A DNA stretch of 64,000 bases. It comes from Diatrype stigma (Eukaryota; Ascomycota; Sordariomycetes; Xylariales; Diatrypaceae). The stretch is from positions 62,001-126,000 of the forward strand of contig JAKJXP020000080.1 in NCBI GenBank assembly GCA_022225965.2. The letters run 5' to 3'. The notes beneath the pieces were generated by a model, which saw only the letters and a program-made list of their open reading frames with translations, did no database searches and was not told where the DNA came from. Positions 12,117-24,300 of the stretch are shown one piece after another (the first letter of the stretch is position 1; each line of letters starts with the position of its first letter). A program made the translations under genes and the position numbers.

Positions 12117-13148
12117 GGCTGCGGTGGTTGTGTGTGGTTGTGTGGTTGTGTAACCGGTTATGTCGTTCTTTCGTCTTCGTTATCGTGGGTAGGCCAGATA
12201 GGGCGATGAAGTGCCAGATGGTGGAAGACGGTGGGATTGGCAGATTCAAGGTTGGTTGGTTGGTGGTCGTCAGTCAGTCAGTCAATTGGCCGGAAGGGCT
12301 CCTGAATGGAAGCTGGAAATCCACTCCAGGTGAGCAATCAATGGATCTTGATAGGCCGACTGGACCGATAATTGGATAATGAGCAATTGAGAGCTACCTA
12401 CCTTAAAGTTCCCTAAGGTTGGAGCTAATTACCTAAGCTGAAACGTCACCAGCTGGAGTCCACCTGCACCTGCACCTGGGCTTCTTTCCAGGTTTGCCCT
12501 GTCACGTACGTGGCTTAATTACCTCAAGTTAAGTGTGGCTGATGCCCGTTACATTGCTCAGAGCATTACGTAATTGCTAGGTTTCCACTTGCAGTCCTGG
12601 AGGTTGCTGCTCTGCCGGTGCTCCAACTCAGAAACGGACGGCGCAGATGCTTTCAACGCCCCCTAAAGAACAAAACCGCACCTAGTCTAAACGATAGCCA
12701 TATTCGACGTACTGCATGTAGTTCTGTCTTCAATATGATAACCCAGTAGGAAAGACGTCGGGCAATGTGCTAGGCGCCATACAATGGATTGCATCAAAGA
12801 TAAAGGCGTAGATATAGCTTCCTCTAAACGCCCCAAAGAGGCGAATGCAACATAACAAGGCATCAAGACATAACTATAACTGCACATCCACCTGTGCAAG
12901 CCAAACAAGCCAAACATAACCGATCACTTTCGTCTTCGTCTTCGGTTTCGGTTTCGGTTTCTCGTTGCGTAAGTTTGGACCAAAGTAGACTAAAGTAAAA
13001 CGCCCGACCGTACGCAACCCGACATCATCCCATCCTTCATCCGTAGTCATTCCCTCCCTCCCCATGTACGAGACGACGGGTATAGGCACCGTGAAACCAG
13101 CGCTGCTGCTACGCGGGGGTGGGGGGTATCAAATCAAACGTTCCTTGC
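12117..13148. other. Gene-free spacer between two minus-strand genes
   Basis: Promoter side of the complex I gene and 3' side of the BAR-protein gene. Short GT-rich and TCGGTT-type repeats only (for example around 12935-12965); nothing coding. Confidence 0.5.
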
Positions 13149-14581
13149 TCAAGAGGCGCTCTCACGGCTCTTGCGGTAGCTAGCCTGTATAATGACAAAA
13201 GTATAAGCAGTCTGACCATGACAACAATTACAGGGAGAATTCCGAGGTGCGACTAGCCTCTTGCTCGACCTGGAGGCCCTCGATGACAGGCTGGAGCTCG
13301 CTCAGGATCTCGAACGCCTTCTTGTGGTACTCGACCTGGGCCGCGACCAGCTCGGCGAGGTTTCGCAGGGGTTCGGGAGTGTCCAAGACCTATGAAAAGC
13401 ACGGTTAGCAAGTCCAAGGTACCTGCGGCTGACTGCTAGCAGAGAGGCGGGCGGGCCTCGAAAGAGGGAGAGAAAAAGAAAAAGAACATACGTTCTTCAT
13501 AACGCCGACGGCCTCCTCAGTCTGCGTGACGAACTCATCCTCAGCCTTCTCGATCTCCTCCTGGGCCTCGGGGCTCAGGTCGTCGGCGCCGTGGGGCGTC
13601 TGGTGGGGGTCGGCGCCGTCGCGCGGGGAGCCGGGCAGCTTCCAGGTGTTGCCGCGGGCGCGGGACTTGACGGAGTCGAGGGTGAGGCGGGCGCGCTCGA
13701 CGTTCTTGCGGGCGCGGGCGGCGAACAGCAGGTTCGTGTTGAGGGTGGTGTTCCAGCCGGCGAGGAAGCGGGCCTGGATCTGCGCGTCCTGGGCGAGGCG
13801 GGCCTCGCCGACGCGCTCGCTCGCCAGCGCGTACTTCTCGAGCGCCGCCGCGAGCGGGTCCTCGCCCACCCCCGTGTGCTGCTGGTGCAGCAGCTGCGAG
13901 CCCGCCAGGCTGGCCCGCGCCAGCGCGTGGTTGAACGTCTTGGGCTGCGGCTTGGCGGTCGGCGGGGCCACGAGGGCCGCCTGCGCCTCTGCGGGCGTCG
14001 TCGCCGAGGACAGGAGGTGCACCTTCTCGCTGACGGTGCGCCCCAGGTCCTGGAACGTCTCCTTGATGTTGGGCGGGTAGTCGTAGGCCTCGTTGGAGTA
14101 TTGCGAGCTGTTGGTATGGGGGCGGGCAAGGGACGGATCAGTATTGTGTTTATACATGAATAGCCGTGGTGCACAATTGCGTGGTGCACGGCACACGCAG
14201 GCTGGGCGCTAGGATCTAGGATCGTGCACTTACGTCACCGCGAGGATCTTCTGATGGACCTGCTTGAGGGCATCGACGCGCTTCTCGAGGTCGATGTAGT
14301 CGGGGGGAAGCTGAGTCTACACGGATTCATCGCCTATCAATACATGTTCCAATAGCTAAGCTGTAATATGTATGAGTTGATGCTCACCTTGTCCTCGGCT
14401 TGGCCTAGCTGCTCCTTGGTGTACTGGAAGGTACGGGAAGCGAAAGGCGTAATTTGGGAGCCAAGGGAGCTATCTCTAGTAATCAGCGGAAGCAAAACAT
14501 AAACATGGGAGAGGGGTGAAGGTCCTCTGTCAATTGGTGGTCGTACCTCAGCTGATTGCCGAATGCCTTGAAGTTCTCCAT
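13149..14581 (-). CDS. GVP36: Gvp36-like BAR domain protein
   Basis: BAR-domain protein of the Golgi-vesicle Gvp36 family, expected to bind curved membranes in Golgi/endocytic traffic. Exons 14581-14547, 14469-14388, 14316-14234 and 14107-13492 are in phase. The next exon runs 13389-13258 or on to a stop at 13228. Conserved blocks are QLPPDYIDLEKRVDALKQ, then YDYPPNI, RTVSEKVHLLSSATTPAEAQ and KTFNHALARASLAGSQLL, which align with yeast Gvp36. Reading through gives 325 residues ending EFSL. A better-looking end uses a GC-AG intron (13257-13185) and a last exon 13184-13149, ending ASYRKSRESAS and giving 333 residues; coordinates here follow that model. The choice needs transcript data. Confidence 0.85.
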
Positions 14582-17500
14582 TTTGAAATCGGTGTTGATG
14601 GCGATCGCGAAATAGCTGGAATGGAATTTGAGGTATAGAGGATCTCAAAACACCAGGTCGAGTCGAGGTTGTGTAGGTCTTGGGTGTTGGGTCTTGGTTA
14701 AGGAGGTCGAGGGAGAATGCTGCAGGTGCAGGTGCTGTCTTGTCAATACTGTAGCCTGGCGACGAGTGACGAGTGTCGGCGAAAATGACGGGGAGCTGGT
14801 TGCTTTGGGGTCGTGGCTGAGCCCTATCAGTGATGCCGGTGGTGCCCTGTTAGGTACGAAGTACTACGTATAGCGCAGATCAACCGCTACCAAATGGCTG
14901 TGCATCAATTTTAGTTGGCTTGGCGTTTCGTGCTTGAGTGTGAAACATGTGAGCCTACGGAGCTACATAGGGCAGATAGGGCTAAGGTGCTGGGCTTACT
15001 GCATATGTACATACATGTATGTCGGGGCTGACCTTATAGGTGATTACATAGTACAATCAAGCTTCATGCTGTCCTCTTCAGCGACTTCACTATCTGACTC
15101 TCTATTTCCTCACTACCTAGGTACGCAGGGTTGCGGATGATAACGCGTGCAAGTATTTGTAGGATAGTAGATCAATCACTAGAATACTTGTTCTGCATTA
15201 TGCCACGACTCACAGCTACCTACCTAGGCATTACCAGTGGCTCATTATCTGCTTAACTTAGCTGGGCAGGAAGATCAGCCAGGTGAGAATCCCAATTTTA
15301 ATTGTACAGAAATAGCAATAAAATCCAGGCAACCAAATATGCTACTTGACCTGACCGCGTTGGGTATCGCCGGTATCACACACTTTCACGTCCCAGGTTC
15401 ATTGTCGGATTGTCCCAGGCTCATTGGCATGTGAATGTATTTACTCGGATAGGTAGGTAGGTATGTCGATAGAGGGGGCTCTTACCTAAGCATGTATGTA
15501 GGTAATCAAAAAGCGGGGTTATCTGGCGAAAAAGGGGTAAACAATATCAACCAATCAAGAGTAACACCACAAGACGTCAACTTAAACCCCATATTCTCTG
15601 AATGCCCTCACCTCTCAACTAAAACAAGGCCAATTAGGTGGTACCACCACTACGGTCATAATCCGCAGGAGAATTCAGGCGATGTATTCGAGCCGGTGAC
15701 CTTGCTGATTTCGAGTTGGTTTTCAATCTTAGGAATAGGGGGGAGAGTCGGGAGACCAATGGGTGATCTCTTGATCGGGTTTGCTTGGGTTTGTCCTTTT
15801 AGCAACCTATCTAAGGGCTGGAATTCCAATTGGAGAGAAACTCGAGGTACTTACATGTCTCTCGATTATGTAGGTCTAGAGTGGCATCTCCAATAGGTAG
15901 ATATCAGACTCTCCCTGTTTGAAGTATGGACGAGTTGCTAGCAAACACCACACAGTTAGCTATGGGAAGAGCGGTCAAGGGCCATCTTTACGATCTTGTA
16001 GTGTATGAACCAAACTGTACGTATAATGTAGGGCCTCAATGACTTCACTACGTCCATACGGTAGCTACCAAACGATGGCCACCCCGATGTTACTTGATAA
16101 TTCCAGTTACTTGCTCGCCCACTGAACCAGCAATTGAGTTCTCAATATATGCTAAAGCCATGAATATGGAATGCATTTCTCGGAATTGTCCCTTTCGTAA
16201 CACCTTGGTACACTCTTCCTACACCTGTAAGTCACCCCCTCTTTAGTGGAATGCTGTGACTAGTTAGTACTTCCAGGACTACGGATGGTAGTTTGGAGGT
16301 GATACTAATGGGCATCGGTGCCCAGTTAGCCTCTCCATGTAAGCAGTATAGCTTGCGTGGCGTGATACCGGCAATGGCTAGTATATGGCTAGTATGTGGC
16401 AGGTTAGGGTTTGTTATAAGTAAATAAAACGTGATCTGGTAGAGTATTAGGGCTTGGGTGCACCTTGAACGCCCACCGGTGTCTTAGCATAAATATACAT
16501 CAATCCATATCCTTACTAGGACTGTATGCTAACAGTTCTTCTTCTTTCCATCCATATTTGATCTAACGGATTGCGTTGCTTTGCGCCCTAATGATGGAGG
16601 ATGCTTATTTATAATAAATAAGTCTGCTTTCAGCTATTGTACTCCTATGACTGGGCAATGATATATAGTACCAAACCTGAAATACTATTTTACCCAGACC
16701 ACGGTAGTTAATAAATCCATTCAACAATACTTATAGAAGCCCGCCAACTAGCTGTGTTGAGAGCTCCCTTTTAGTCTGGAGGTGTGACAAGATACATACG
16801 ACTCCCATGGTGATGCCTGCAAGGCCAATGGTAAAATCTCTCGTTATATTAAGCATCCTTATATGGAAAATAACCATAGTACCGGACCAGTTGGCAGCCG
16901 AATAGAGAAGATTAGATGTAGCTAGTATCCATAGATATCCGAGTGAACCATACGGGACTTCACGCCACATGGGGTCGATCTACATATTGTACTCAAGTAT
17001 TAACGACTAGGCATTGTACCAACCCCCTCTATTGCGATTTAATGTTAGCAATATGGGAATATGCTTGTGCCGTTGATAGGAACGTATGTACTCCGCTCTT
17101 CTGTCGTTATTTCGTCATGATACGAACTGCCCACGACTAACCTCAACACCATATGACAGCAGAGTCCTATAGGTGACTATCTGCTTTCAGTTTACATACT
17201 AACTGTCCTATTCACAGCTAGAAGAGCTTCGAGTGTCATATGTTTATATAGTACGTACATCTCCTCAGAATGAACCAGAATGGCTTGTACCCTCAGACCT
17301 CTGGGGTGTACGTCTGCACCTAGTTTCTAGGCTACTGTTACCTAGGCTTCATTGACTCCCATGTTCTTATCACTGTATGTAGGTACTATCACAGAGTTAT
17401 CAGACTCGTATAATACCTCTCTACCTATTATTCGGCATAGTGTTACCTATTGTATGTTGAAGTCAGCATACTTTGCACACACCAAGCATACATAGGCTCC

Positions 17501-18629
17501 CCGCTCCATCTCTCTGCCAACCCCTCCTCAGGTATTACCCAACTCACTTTCTCTCTGCCCTTCTAGTCCTTGAAACTCCCACGCAGAATTCTTACCCACG
17601 AAGACTACTCACCTAACCTACAGACACTACAACCATCACAGATACACATACTCTTTCAATTCCCCAATTTCTGCTCCCACGCAGAAATCTTACCCACGAA
17701 AACCACCCACCTAACCTACAGACACTACAGCCATTACAGGTACACCTATTCTTTCAATTCCCCAATTCTTGCTCCTACTAGGTTACATTGCCTCTATTAT
17801 AAGAGCTTACAGCCCAATTCCCACGAGTCAATTCTCATTCCCGATATCCTGAGAGCCGTACATTTTCCTTTTCATATCCATCTCCATCTATCTTCTTCTT
17901 TGGGCAGAACCACAGGAATATGCCCTTAGGGTCCTGACAAAGCAATTGTCTCCGATACACTAAGTAAACGACGAAAGTAGAAACTACCATTGCAAGGTAT
18001 GTCGCGGCAAGGTCATTGGTATCCATGAATCTATTGTGTATCATCAGATAGGAAAGACACGCTACCATCAGAATCTTGCTAACCTGGGGAAAGCCTTCTT
18101 TTTCTAAGAAAAGAGACACGGCAGATATACGTTGTCTTCCTTATCAAGTCAGTTGGTATACCACAGAAAGGAAAGAAAATCCAATCAGTTTGGACCAGAA
18201 GCTAATTCAACTCTTCTAGTAGTAAATGCAACGGCTAGAAGTCACGTAACGTCTTCATCACTCCCAGGCTGCACTTTATCTAAGTCAAACTCTGCTGGTG
18301 TTATTACCACTACCGACAGCACCGAGCAGCTTGTACATTGATTGATTGCCTCTCTTGGTGTTGGTCTATTAGGTGAGCAATCAACAAACCGTGCCACTCT
18401 TTCATGAGGTATTAGATATACTTAGGCCTGTTTCTGTTAACATCGGTCCAGGATCATCCTATTCGACATTATCTACGGCTTCCTTTGAAAACCTTGATAC
18501 ACCGACTACATGATTGTCGGCACATATCCTATTACACAGTATAGCACTCAACATACCTGTGCAACCCTCCACTGCTGCCATCTACAGCAGTCAAGATTAG
18601 AGACGAATTATTCATTGTCATAAACAGAG
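14582..18629. other. Gene-free spacer, 4 kb
   Basis: AT-richer intergenic DNA with scattered CCTACCTAGGTA-type motifs that recur across the window's spacers. It contains the 98-bp tandem duplication at 17577-17772. Two minus-strand frames with hydrophobic stretches (16731-16970 and 17835-18119) are too isolated to call genes. Confidence 0.5.
17577..17772. repeat. Imperfect 98-bp tandem duplication
   Basis: Two adjacent copies share the blocks ACGCAGAA, CTTACCCACGAA, ACCTAACCTACAGACACTAC and CTTTCAATTCCCCAATT in the same order with a period of 98 bp. The copies differ by scattered substitutions, so the duplication is not recent. Confidence 0.85.
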
Positions 18630-18697
18630 GTAAGCCTGTTTTATCCCATTGACGTTATTGCAATGAACTATCATTTAACTAAATCTTTTCTCTTTAG
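18630..18697 (+). other. Probable 5'-UTR intron of the RRM-like gene
   Basis: GTAAGC donor at 18630, a branch-point-like TTTAACTAAAT and a pyrimidine-rich TTCTCTTTAG acceptor end eight bases before the ATG at 18706. It lies wholly upstream of the coding sequence. Confidence 0.55.
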
Positions 18698-18705
18698 AAA
18701 GCAAG

Positions 18706-19635
18706 ATGGATACTACTAGTTCATCTACGAAGTCGACAGCCAGCAGCGTCGTGTCTGTCAAAGATGAGCGTCCAAAGTACAGGCCATCCATGATGGTTTT
18801 GCAGCGTCGAGGACTTATTACCCGGAATGCTGGTGGCAAGAAGGGTAGCAGACCCGCGGACAGCAACCAAGGTGTTATGGAGGGTACCGAGACCAGTGAC
18901 GGCAAAGTTGGAGATGAGCAGGCAAGGAAGCGTCTCGGCATGTCCCTCGCCTACAGAGGCGACCCGACGCTGAAGGCCAACCAATCGGCCGATATAGACG
19001 ACAGCAAAAATGCCTCGTTGTTCATACAGAACTTGCCGCCAACTTGCTCCTACCACGAATTTCTTGGCTCAATCCGCTCCATCGGAAAAGTGCAAAGCAC
19101 GCACATCACACCTCCTGGAGACACGCATAACACCAGCTGTGCCAAGATCACCCTTTACACAAGGGCCGCTGCTGAGAAACTTTACAAGAAGATACAGGCT
19201 GGAGAGATAATTATCCAGGGCTACAGGCTCCGATGCGTCTGGAATCGCATCAAGGGTATGTATGACCCACAGCTGAGCTATTACATATCTCCAACTAACC
19301 ATGGTAACACTTTGAACATGAATAAGTGCTGACTATTTTCTTTTACAGTTGCTGGTCTTGGAGACAAATGGCATTCACGTGTCTTGATCGTGGTTGGACG
19401 GGAGGAGGAGTTGTCCCGACAGCTCCTCGACCGGGTTTTAGATGAAAACCTGGTCTATGACATAGATGAGATCATCGACCACGGGAAGGTGGATGGCCTC
19501 GTGCAGCTGGAATACCGCTTTGGCAGCTATAGCTGCCAAGCCCAGTTTGCCATGAAGGCCATCCAGGCCCATTTCGATGGGAGATCGGTCCTGGCCGAGT
19601 TCGGGTACTTCGACCCTTGTGAGTTCTCCTTCTAG
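18706..19635 (+). CDS. RRM-like RNA-binding protein, small paralogue
   Basis: Two exons, 18706-19255 and 19349-19635, joined in phase give 278 residues. The N terminus is Ser-rich and basic. The block YRGDPTLKANQSADI leads into an RRM-like fold whose RNP2-type strand is SLFIQNLP (about residues 104-111), followed by HNTSCAKITLY. After the intron a second RRM-like half runs from VLIVVGREEE to VQLEYRFGSY, and the protein ends FGYFDPCEFSF. The same architecture is found in the gene at 37230-39020, so the two are diverged paralogues. A strong donor-like GTGAGT overlaps the last codons at 19620, so an extra 3' intron is possible; most acceptors tested give only a few more residues. RNA binding is inferred from the fold; the target is unknown. 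Confidence 0.65.
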
Positions 19636-19658
19636 CTCAAGCTAGCTAGAAGGAGAAC
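19623..19658. repeat. Perfect 15-bp inverted repeat spanning the stop codon
   Basis: GTTCTCCTTCTAGCT (19623-19637) pairs perfectly with 19644-19658 across a 6-base loop. The stop codon of the RRM-like gene lies inside the left arm, so the hairpin would form in the mRNA at the end of translation. Confidence 0.8.
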
Positions 19659-20456
19659 CACAGGTTAGGATCACTCCTCGAAATCGTGTGGGTGGGGGCC
19701 GTGATGTGGTATCTTCACAGGCTGTGGTGGCTCTTGAACTCGATCGCATCCCTTAAGAGAACGCCCTCTTCCGAGGGAGTGCTCTTGGGGGCGGCCATTG
19801 AGTCGCAGGCGCGACTACAGCCTGTGGAGAGACAACGGAAGGTCCCCCTTCTGGTGGTCATGGGGTCATGTAAGATAGCACAATTTACTGTAAATATTAC
19901 CTGTACTAAGAATATCCATATTCTGCCTGCACTCTATGTTGCCGAATCCTCTGGCATCTGTATTCCGCTGTCCACATCCTTGTACTCACTCTACAGTGTG
20001 TGACATGCCACGAGTCGTGGGGAAACGTCTGTATCCACGAGTCGAGGCTCCTGATCGCTGCGTCAGCAATGAACATTATCACAGAGGAACCAGGAATTAC
20101 ATGCTTGATCTACGTTAACCACCCTCGAAATCTTCACATTAGTTACTTAAAAGCTATAGATCAAACCACGTTACAGAGTCTTATTTACATCCATCCTTAC
20201 AATCACAACGGATAACGACCAAGTGCTACAGTGGATTAACAGGTAGGTATTGGCGGAGTGAAAGCCCTGCCCAACTAGCTATTGGTGCGGCAGCAAGTCT
20301 GATGCTCCCAACCGCAACAGCACCAGCAGTAAGGTTGCTGCCATCGCCCGGATTGTGCCATTCCTGGTCCACAAGCCGACCTACGACGACAGCTAGCTAC
20401 AGGGACTCACTTCCCCGAAGTACCAAAATGGAAAACCTATAGATAACCCTTCCAGT

Positions 20457-20516
20457 GATATCCCCTACCGTGATATCCCCTACCGTGGTGTCCCCTACCG
20501 TGATATTCCAGAGCGC
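20457..20516. repeat. 15-bp minisatellite GATATCCCCTACCGT
   Basis: Three near-identical units (20457, 20472, 20487) and one diverged unit. In one frame it would encode repeated DIPYR. Confidence 0.85.
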
Positions 20517-20610
20517 CGGTAACAGCCTCGCTGCTATTACCGGAGCCCTTTGTCACATCTCCTTCTGCAGTTACCTGCCGCCTCAAGTGTACGACGGGGA
20601 TGGCGGGCGA

Positions 20611-20661
20611 GTGCAACTGGGAGGCGGGTACAGCTGGGAGGCGGGTGAAACTGGGAGGCGG
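20611..20661. repeat. 18-bp minisatellite around ACTGGGAGGCGGGT
   Basis: Three consecutive copies of an approximately 18-bp unit containing CTGGGAGGCGG. Confidence 0.75.
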
Positions 20662-21728
20662 CTGATACGAGCCCAAAGGCGTTGCTCATTGTTGTTATAG
20701 ATGAAAAGGATCTTATGGAGCCTTGCATAGCTGTAAGCTATTTACCATACCAGAGTAAACGCCAACGCGGCTTCTGGTACCTGCTGTCACAATGATAACC
20801 AGTGAACTTGATGCGGCTGGGGATATACTGAAGAGTTAGAACAAGGACTACTCGACGTCAAGGCAGTCGACCAGAGCCATGCCACGGAGTGAACACTGAC
20901 TGGCCTGGTCTACTAGATCATGGTGCTGTAGATGCTGCAAGCAGAACTGAGAAGATGGATCTACCGTTCAAACAGATAACGTGTATCGTTCTGGGCCTGA
21001 AGTATCTACCTAGCCAGAACACATATCGTTTCTTCTAGGCATCGATGCCACCTATAAACAGCTGTAAGCCTGTGGCTGGTTCCTTTGTAACTTGTACCGA
21101 ATGGTGCTAATCGCCCGTTATAACACTGACAGAGGGTGTATAATGACTTATTTCTAGGTAACTAAGGAAACGCGTTTGATAACAACCTGGAGGGGGACAA
21201 CAATGAACGCGACGCGCTTCGACGGAAGGGATCCCATCTACTTTTATACAAGCTACTACCACCGCACCTACAATCACACCTACAATCACACCGTTCCCCC
21301 ATTGTCCAGCTTCCCTTTGTCCCGACTCCCATGCTTCTACCAAAACACTGCCTGAAGGCGCTGAAAGATTTTCACATCTCATAACGGCTGCCTGGCCACC
21401 TGGCTACCTGGCTACCTTGTTGGCTACCTGGTCACCTGGCCACCTGGCTATTAGTACTCAGGTACTTGGTCGACTGACTTTTCCCACCATCACAAACCGC
21501 AAACCTAACTTCGACACGACCAACGTCGCTTTTCCTTTCCCAATCCTAACAGTCCCATCAATCGGAACCATCAAACAAGGCAAGTCTTCCTCAACCCATC
21601 GTCGACGTCCATCTTAGGATTACACCATTGATTCATCTTCATCTCTTTGGTTTTCATCTCCATCTCCATCTCCATCTCCTTGATCTTGATCTTGATTGAA
21701 CACTCCTAACCCGTACACTCTTGCCCAG

Positions 21729-22911
21729 AGTGTGACCAGACATTCAACAACAGGGGCTGTTGGTATCCCACCGGGCACAGTTTCATCTGTCCCTTTGATC
21801 TCCCACGCTTTCCACAGCATCTCCAACAAGCGCGTATACTTGTCCACTAGGTGGCACTTGACGTAAGTATTGAAACCAGTGTCTACTCTTGAGAACACAA
21901 ACAGTGGCTACATCTCCGGGTCGATTGACAAAATCCAGTCACGTCCCAAGTCATTTCCTACCCATTCCATTCTAACATGTGTAAGGTTGGCATAGCTAAC
22001 GTACGCATAATATACCCGTTAGAAACCCTTCCTCACCACAATGGTGTCCTGGTGCCTCCAGCCCCAGCTACCCAGGCACCAATGACTGTGAGTATTTTTC
22101 TACTGGCTTGACTTGCTACCTAGATCTAAGTCTCTGACACGACAGATGTAGTGGCGGCAGTCTCGGCGTTGATCAGTGGCGTCATCGTTTGTATGTTCCA
22201 GCTTACCTGGAACACACAAACTGATGCAACAAAGTGTGGATGGGGTCACCTCCGACCACGAATCCGAGCGTGTAAGTAATACCGTTTTCATCCATTACCT
22301 TCTTGATGAACAGTTCTAACTTACATAGCCAGGCTTTCGTGAGCACGCAGATCACGATCCGTCTCTCTCTCTTCGCCGCCCGACTGGCCATCCACTTGCT
22401 TATAGCTTGCAAGAGCAATGTCGCCTACATCTTTGTCAGTCTAAGCCCGCCCAAGCAGGGGAATGCCGCTAACATGACCAATAGTTCAGAGAGATAAGAA
22501 AAGAACCAGAGATTTCAAAACCGACCATAGAGTTTCGACAAGGTGACGGCAATGTGGTGCTGCCACTACATTTCCATCACCTGGACAAGGAATACCCAAT
22601 CACTGGGATAAAGGTCGCAACGAGACACTTACACACGATCCATCCTAGCATGATCCAACATTGCTAGTAAGTGAATCCTCCAGTCATACCTTTTGCTTTC
22701 CGCCTTCTTCTTTCTCTTTGTAAGACAAAAACTAACAATGCGTGAATAGTTGCTAATTGCATATAACAACACTAATTACAGCAGTTCATACTTTCGGATT
22801 AACTGCTTCCTTTGCTCCCATTGCTCCCATTGCTCGCCTCACCAGTGCCAGTCGCAACAATGGGAGGGACTTCATCCCCATCAGCGTTCCTGACTACGTG
22901 TCGGAGGGGGG
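21729..22911 (+). CDS. Candidate unrecognised multi-exon gene (partial model)
   Basis: Seven segments join in one phase through canonical splice sites: 21729-21862, 22023-22087, 22146-22190, 22235-22271, 22329-22434, 22485-22666 and 22846-22911. Donors are GTAAGT, GTGAGT, GTATGT, GTAAGT, GTCAGT, GTAAGT and a possible GTGAGC at 22912. The introns ending at 22022 and 22484 carry a CTAAC branch motif. The product would include a hydrophobic stretch, ALISGVIVLWMG, then the soluble block ISKPTIEFRQGDGNVVLP. No family was recognised and neither end is defined; reading beyond 22911 meets stops or shifts of frame. One alternative joins a GC donor at about 21577 to the first segment in a Cys-rich frame. 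It may be a real lineage-specific gene, a decaying gene, or a chance chain. Confidence 0.3.
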
Positions 22912-23568
22912 CGTGAGCTCCATCTTTATTTCGACGAGAATCTGGGACGGCTCCAGATCTCCCATTCTCGCTCATCTCCCCCTCTCTCTCTCCCTTACTT
23001 CCTCTTACAGCTCTTACATTGGGGAGGGGGAGGGGGGGATAAAGAGAGCTCAGAGCCTCAACTCGTCTGCTCAGTGATACAGTAGATGGAGCATACCTCT
23101 CCAGGGTCGATGGCTACGACGCCTACCAACTACTATTCAAGTCCATCTTTCCAGGACACGACAACTTGGGCAGTGTTGAGCAAAATTCCGACCAGACCTA
23201 AAGAGGACGATGATCTCCGTCCAAGGACGTGAAGAGTGGACGCGCAACTGCGCCGAATTTGGCAGGCAAAGAGTGCTAATGATTCATACTGCTTGCTTGA
23301 CGCCCGATAAGGGTATGTCGCTTATAGCTTCGCTGGCTTGAGCCCCCGCAAGAGAGAGAACGGTACGGAGATCGTCAATAGATCGGGGGAGATGGGACCT
23401 TACATCTAACGGCATGAGGTACTCAAATTCCGCGGGCTAAGAGAGCCCGATGTGCTCACTCTTGCTACCTGGCTTCACCTACTTGCTCGAGCGACACCAA
23501 CACATGTTCTCAACCACACATCACTTGTCTTGTCGGCTTTACAATCGACACCAAGGACATCGACAAAC

Positions 23569-23627
23569 CTTGCTCTTGCTCTTGCTTTTGCTTTTGCTTT
23601 TGCTCTTGCTTTTGCATTTGCATTAAG
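23569..23627. repeat. Imperfect 6-bp repeat TTGCTC/TTGCTT
   Basis: About nine hexamer units of CTTGCT or TTTTGC form an uninterrupted tract. Confidence 0.8.
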
Positions 23628-24225
23628 CAGACAAGCTCTCTTCAGCAAGCTTTCGCTTCCCCCGGGCCACGTTGTCGGCTGGCCATCATAGCCTCCGGCT
23701 CCAACACGCGTGCTGCCCAGCATCAGATCCTAGAACCATCCTGGGGAGGGTATGCTGGAGCCCCCGATGACGATGTCGCGTTCAAGACTTGAGAAGTCGT
23801 CTGGAGCGCTTCTAAGCGTTGATGCGGCGGGGGTGTTGGGTGGGCACGCCCGGTTGTGCTCCGGCGTCCAAGGCTCTCTTGGACGTCGACGAGCGCAACC
23901 TCGTGGTGTCTATCAGCCCAAACATTCCCGTCAAGCAGATCATTGCGGATATCGCCCGACCGGCGGGCATGATTTACTACAATGACAAAAACGAGTCGGT
24001 GCACTGGCCAGATGGGAGGAGGGCATTTGATCGTCTTCACCCCCTCCTATCCCGCGTGTCGGTTTCCCCAAGAGCGGCCCAAATCACTGCCTTGGTCTTC
24101 TCCATCCTGACCACCGTCGCTTTCGCTACGGGCGGCGCCCGCTTGACCAGTTAGTCAAGGTGCCTGTCGCCTTGCCTACCTGGTGAGCAGGTTGCCACAG
24201 CCCGCCTCTCACACTGGCTCACCGG

Positions 24226-24300
24226 CATTGGTTTCGCCAACATTGGTTTCGCCAACATTGCTTTCGCCAACATTGCTTTCGCCAACATTGCTTTCGACGG
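24226..24300. repeat. 15-bp minisatellite CATTGCTTTCGCCAA
   Basis: Five tandem units at exact 15-bp spacing, the first two with GGTTTC and the later ones with GCTTTC. Confidence 0.9.

Noticed and set aside
13526..14163. Long frames on both strands overlapping the Gvp36-like gene
   Set aside because: GC-rich codon shadows; the conserved BAR-protein blocks lie only in the 14107-13492 minus frame.
16731..18119. Two minus-strand frames with hydrophobic stretches (16731-16970 and 17835-18119)
   Set aside because: No connecting exons could be placed between them, no conserved motif, and AT-rich surroundings produce hydrophobic frames by chance.
20246..20262. GGCGGAGTGA, similar to the end of the 3.2-kb inverted-repeat element
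   Set aside because: The similarity stops after about ten bases, no partner arm or TA duplication was found, so it is probably coincidence.
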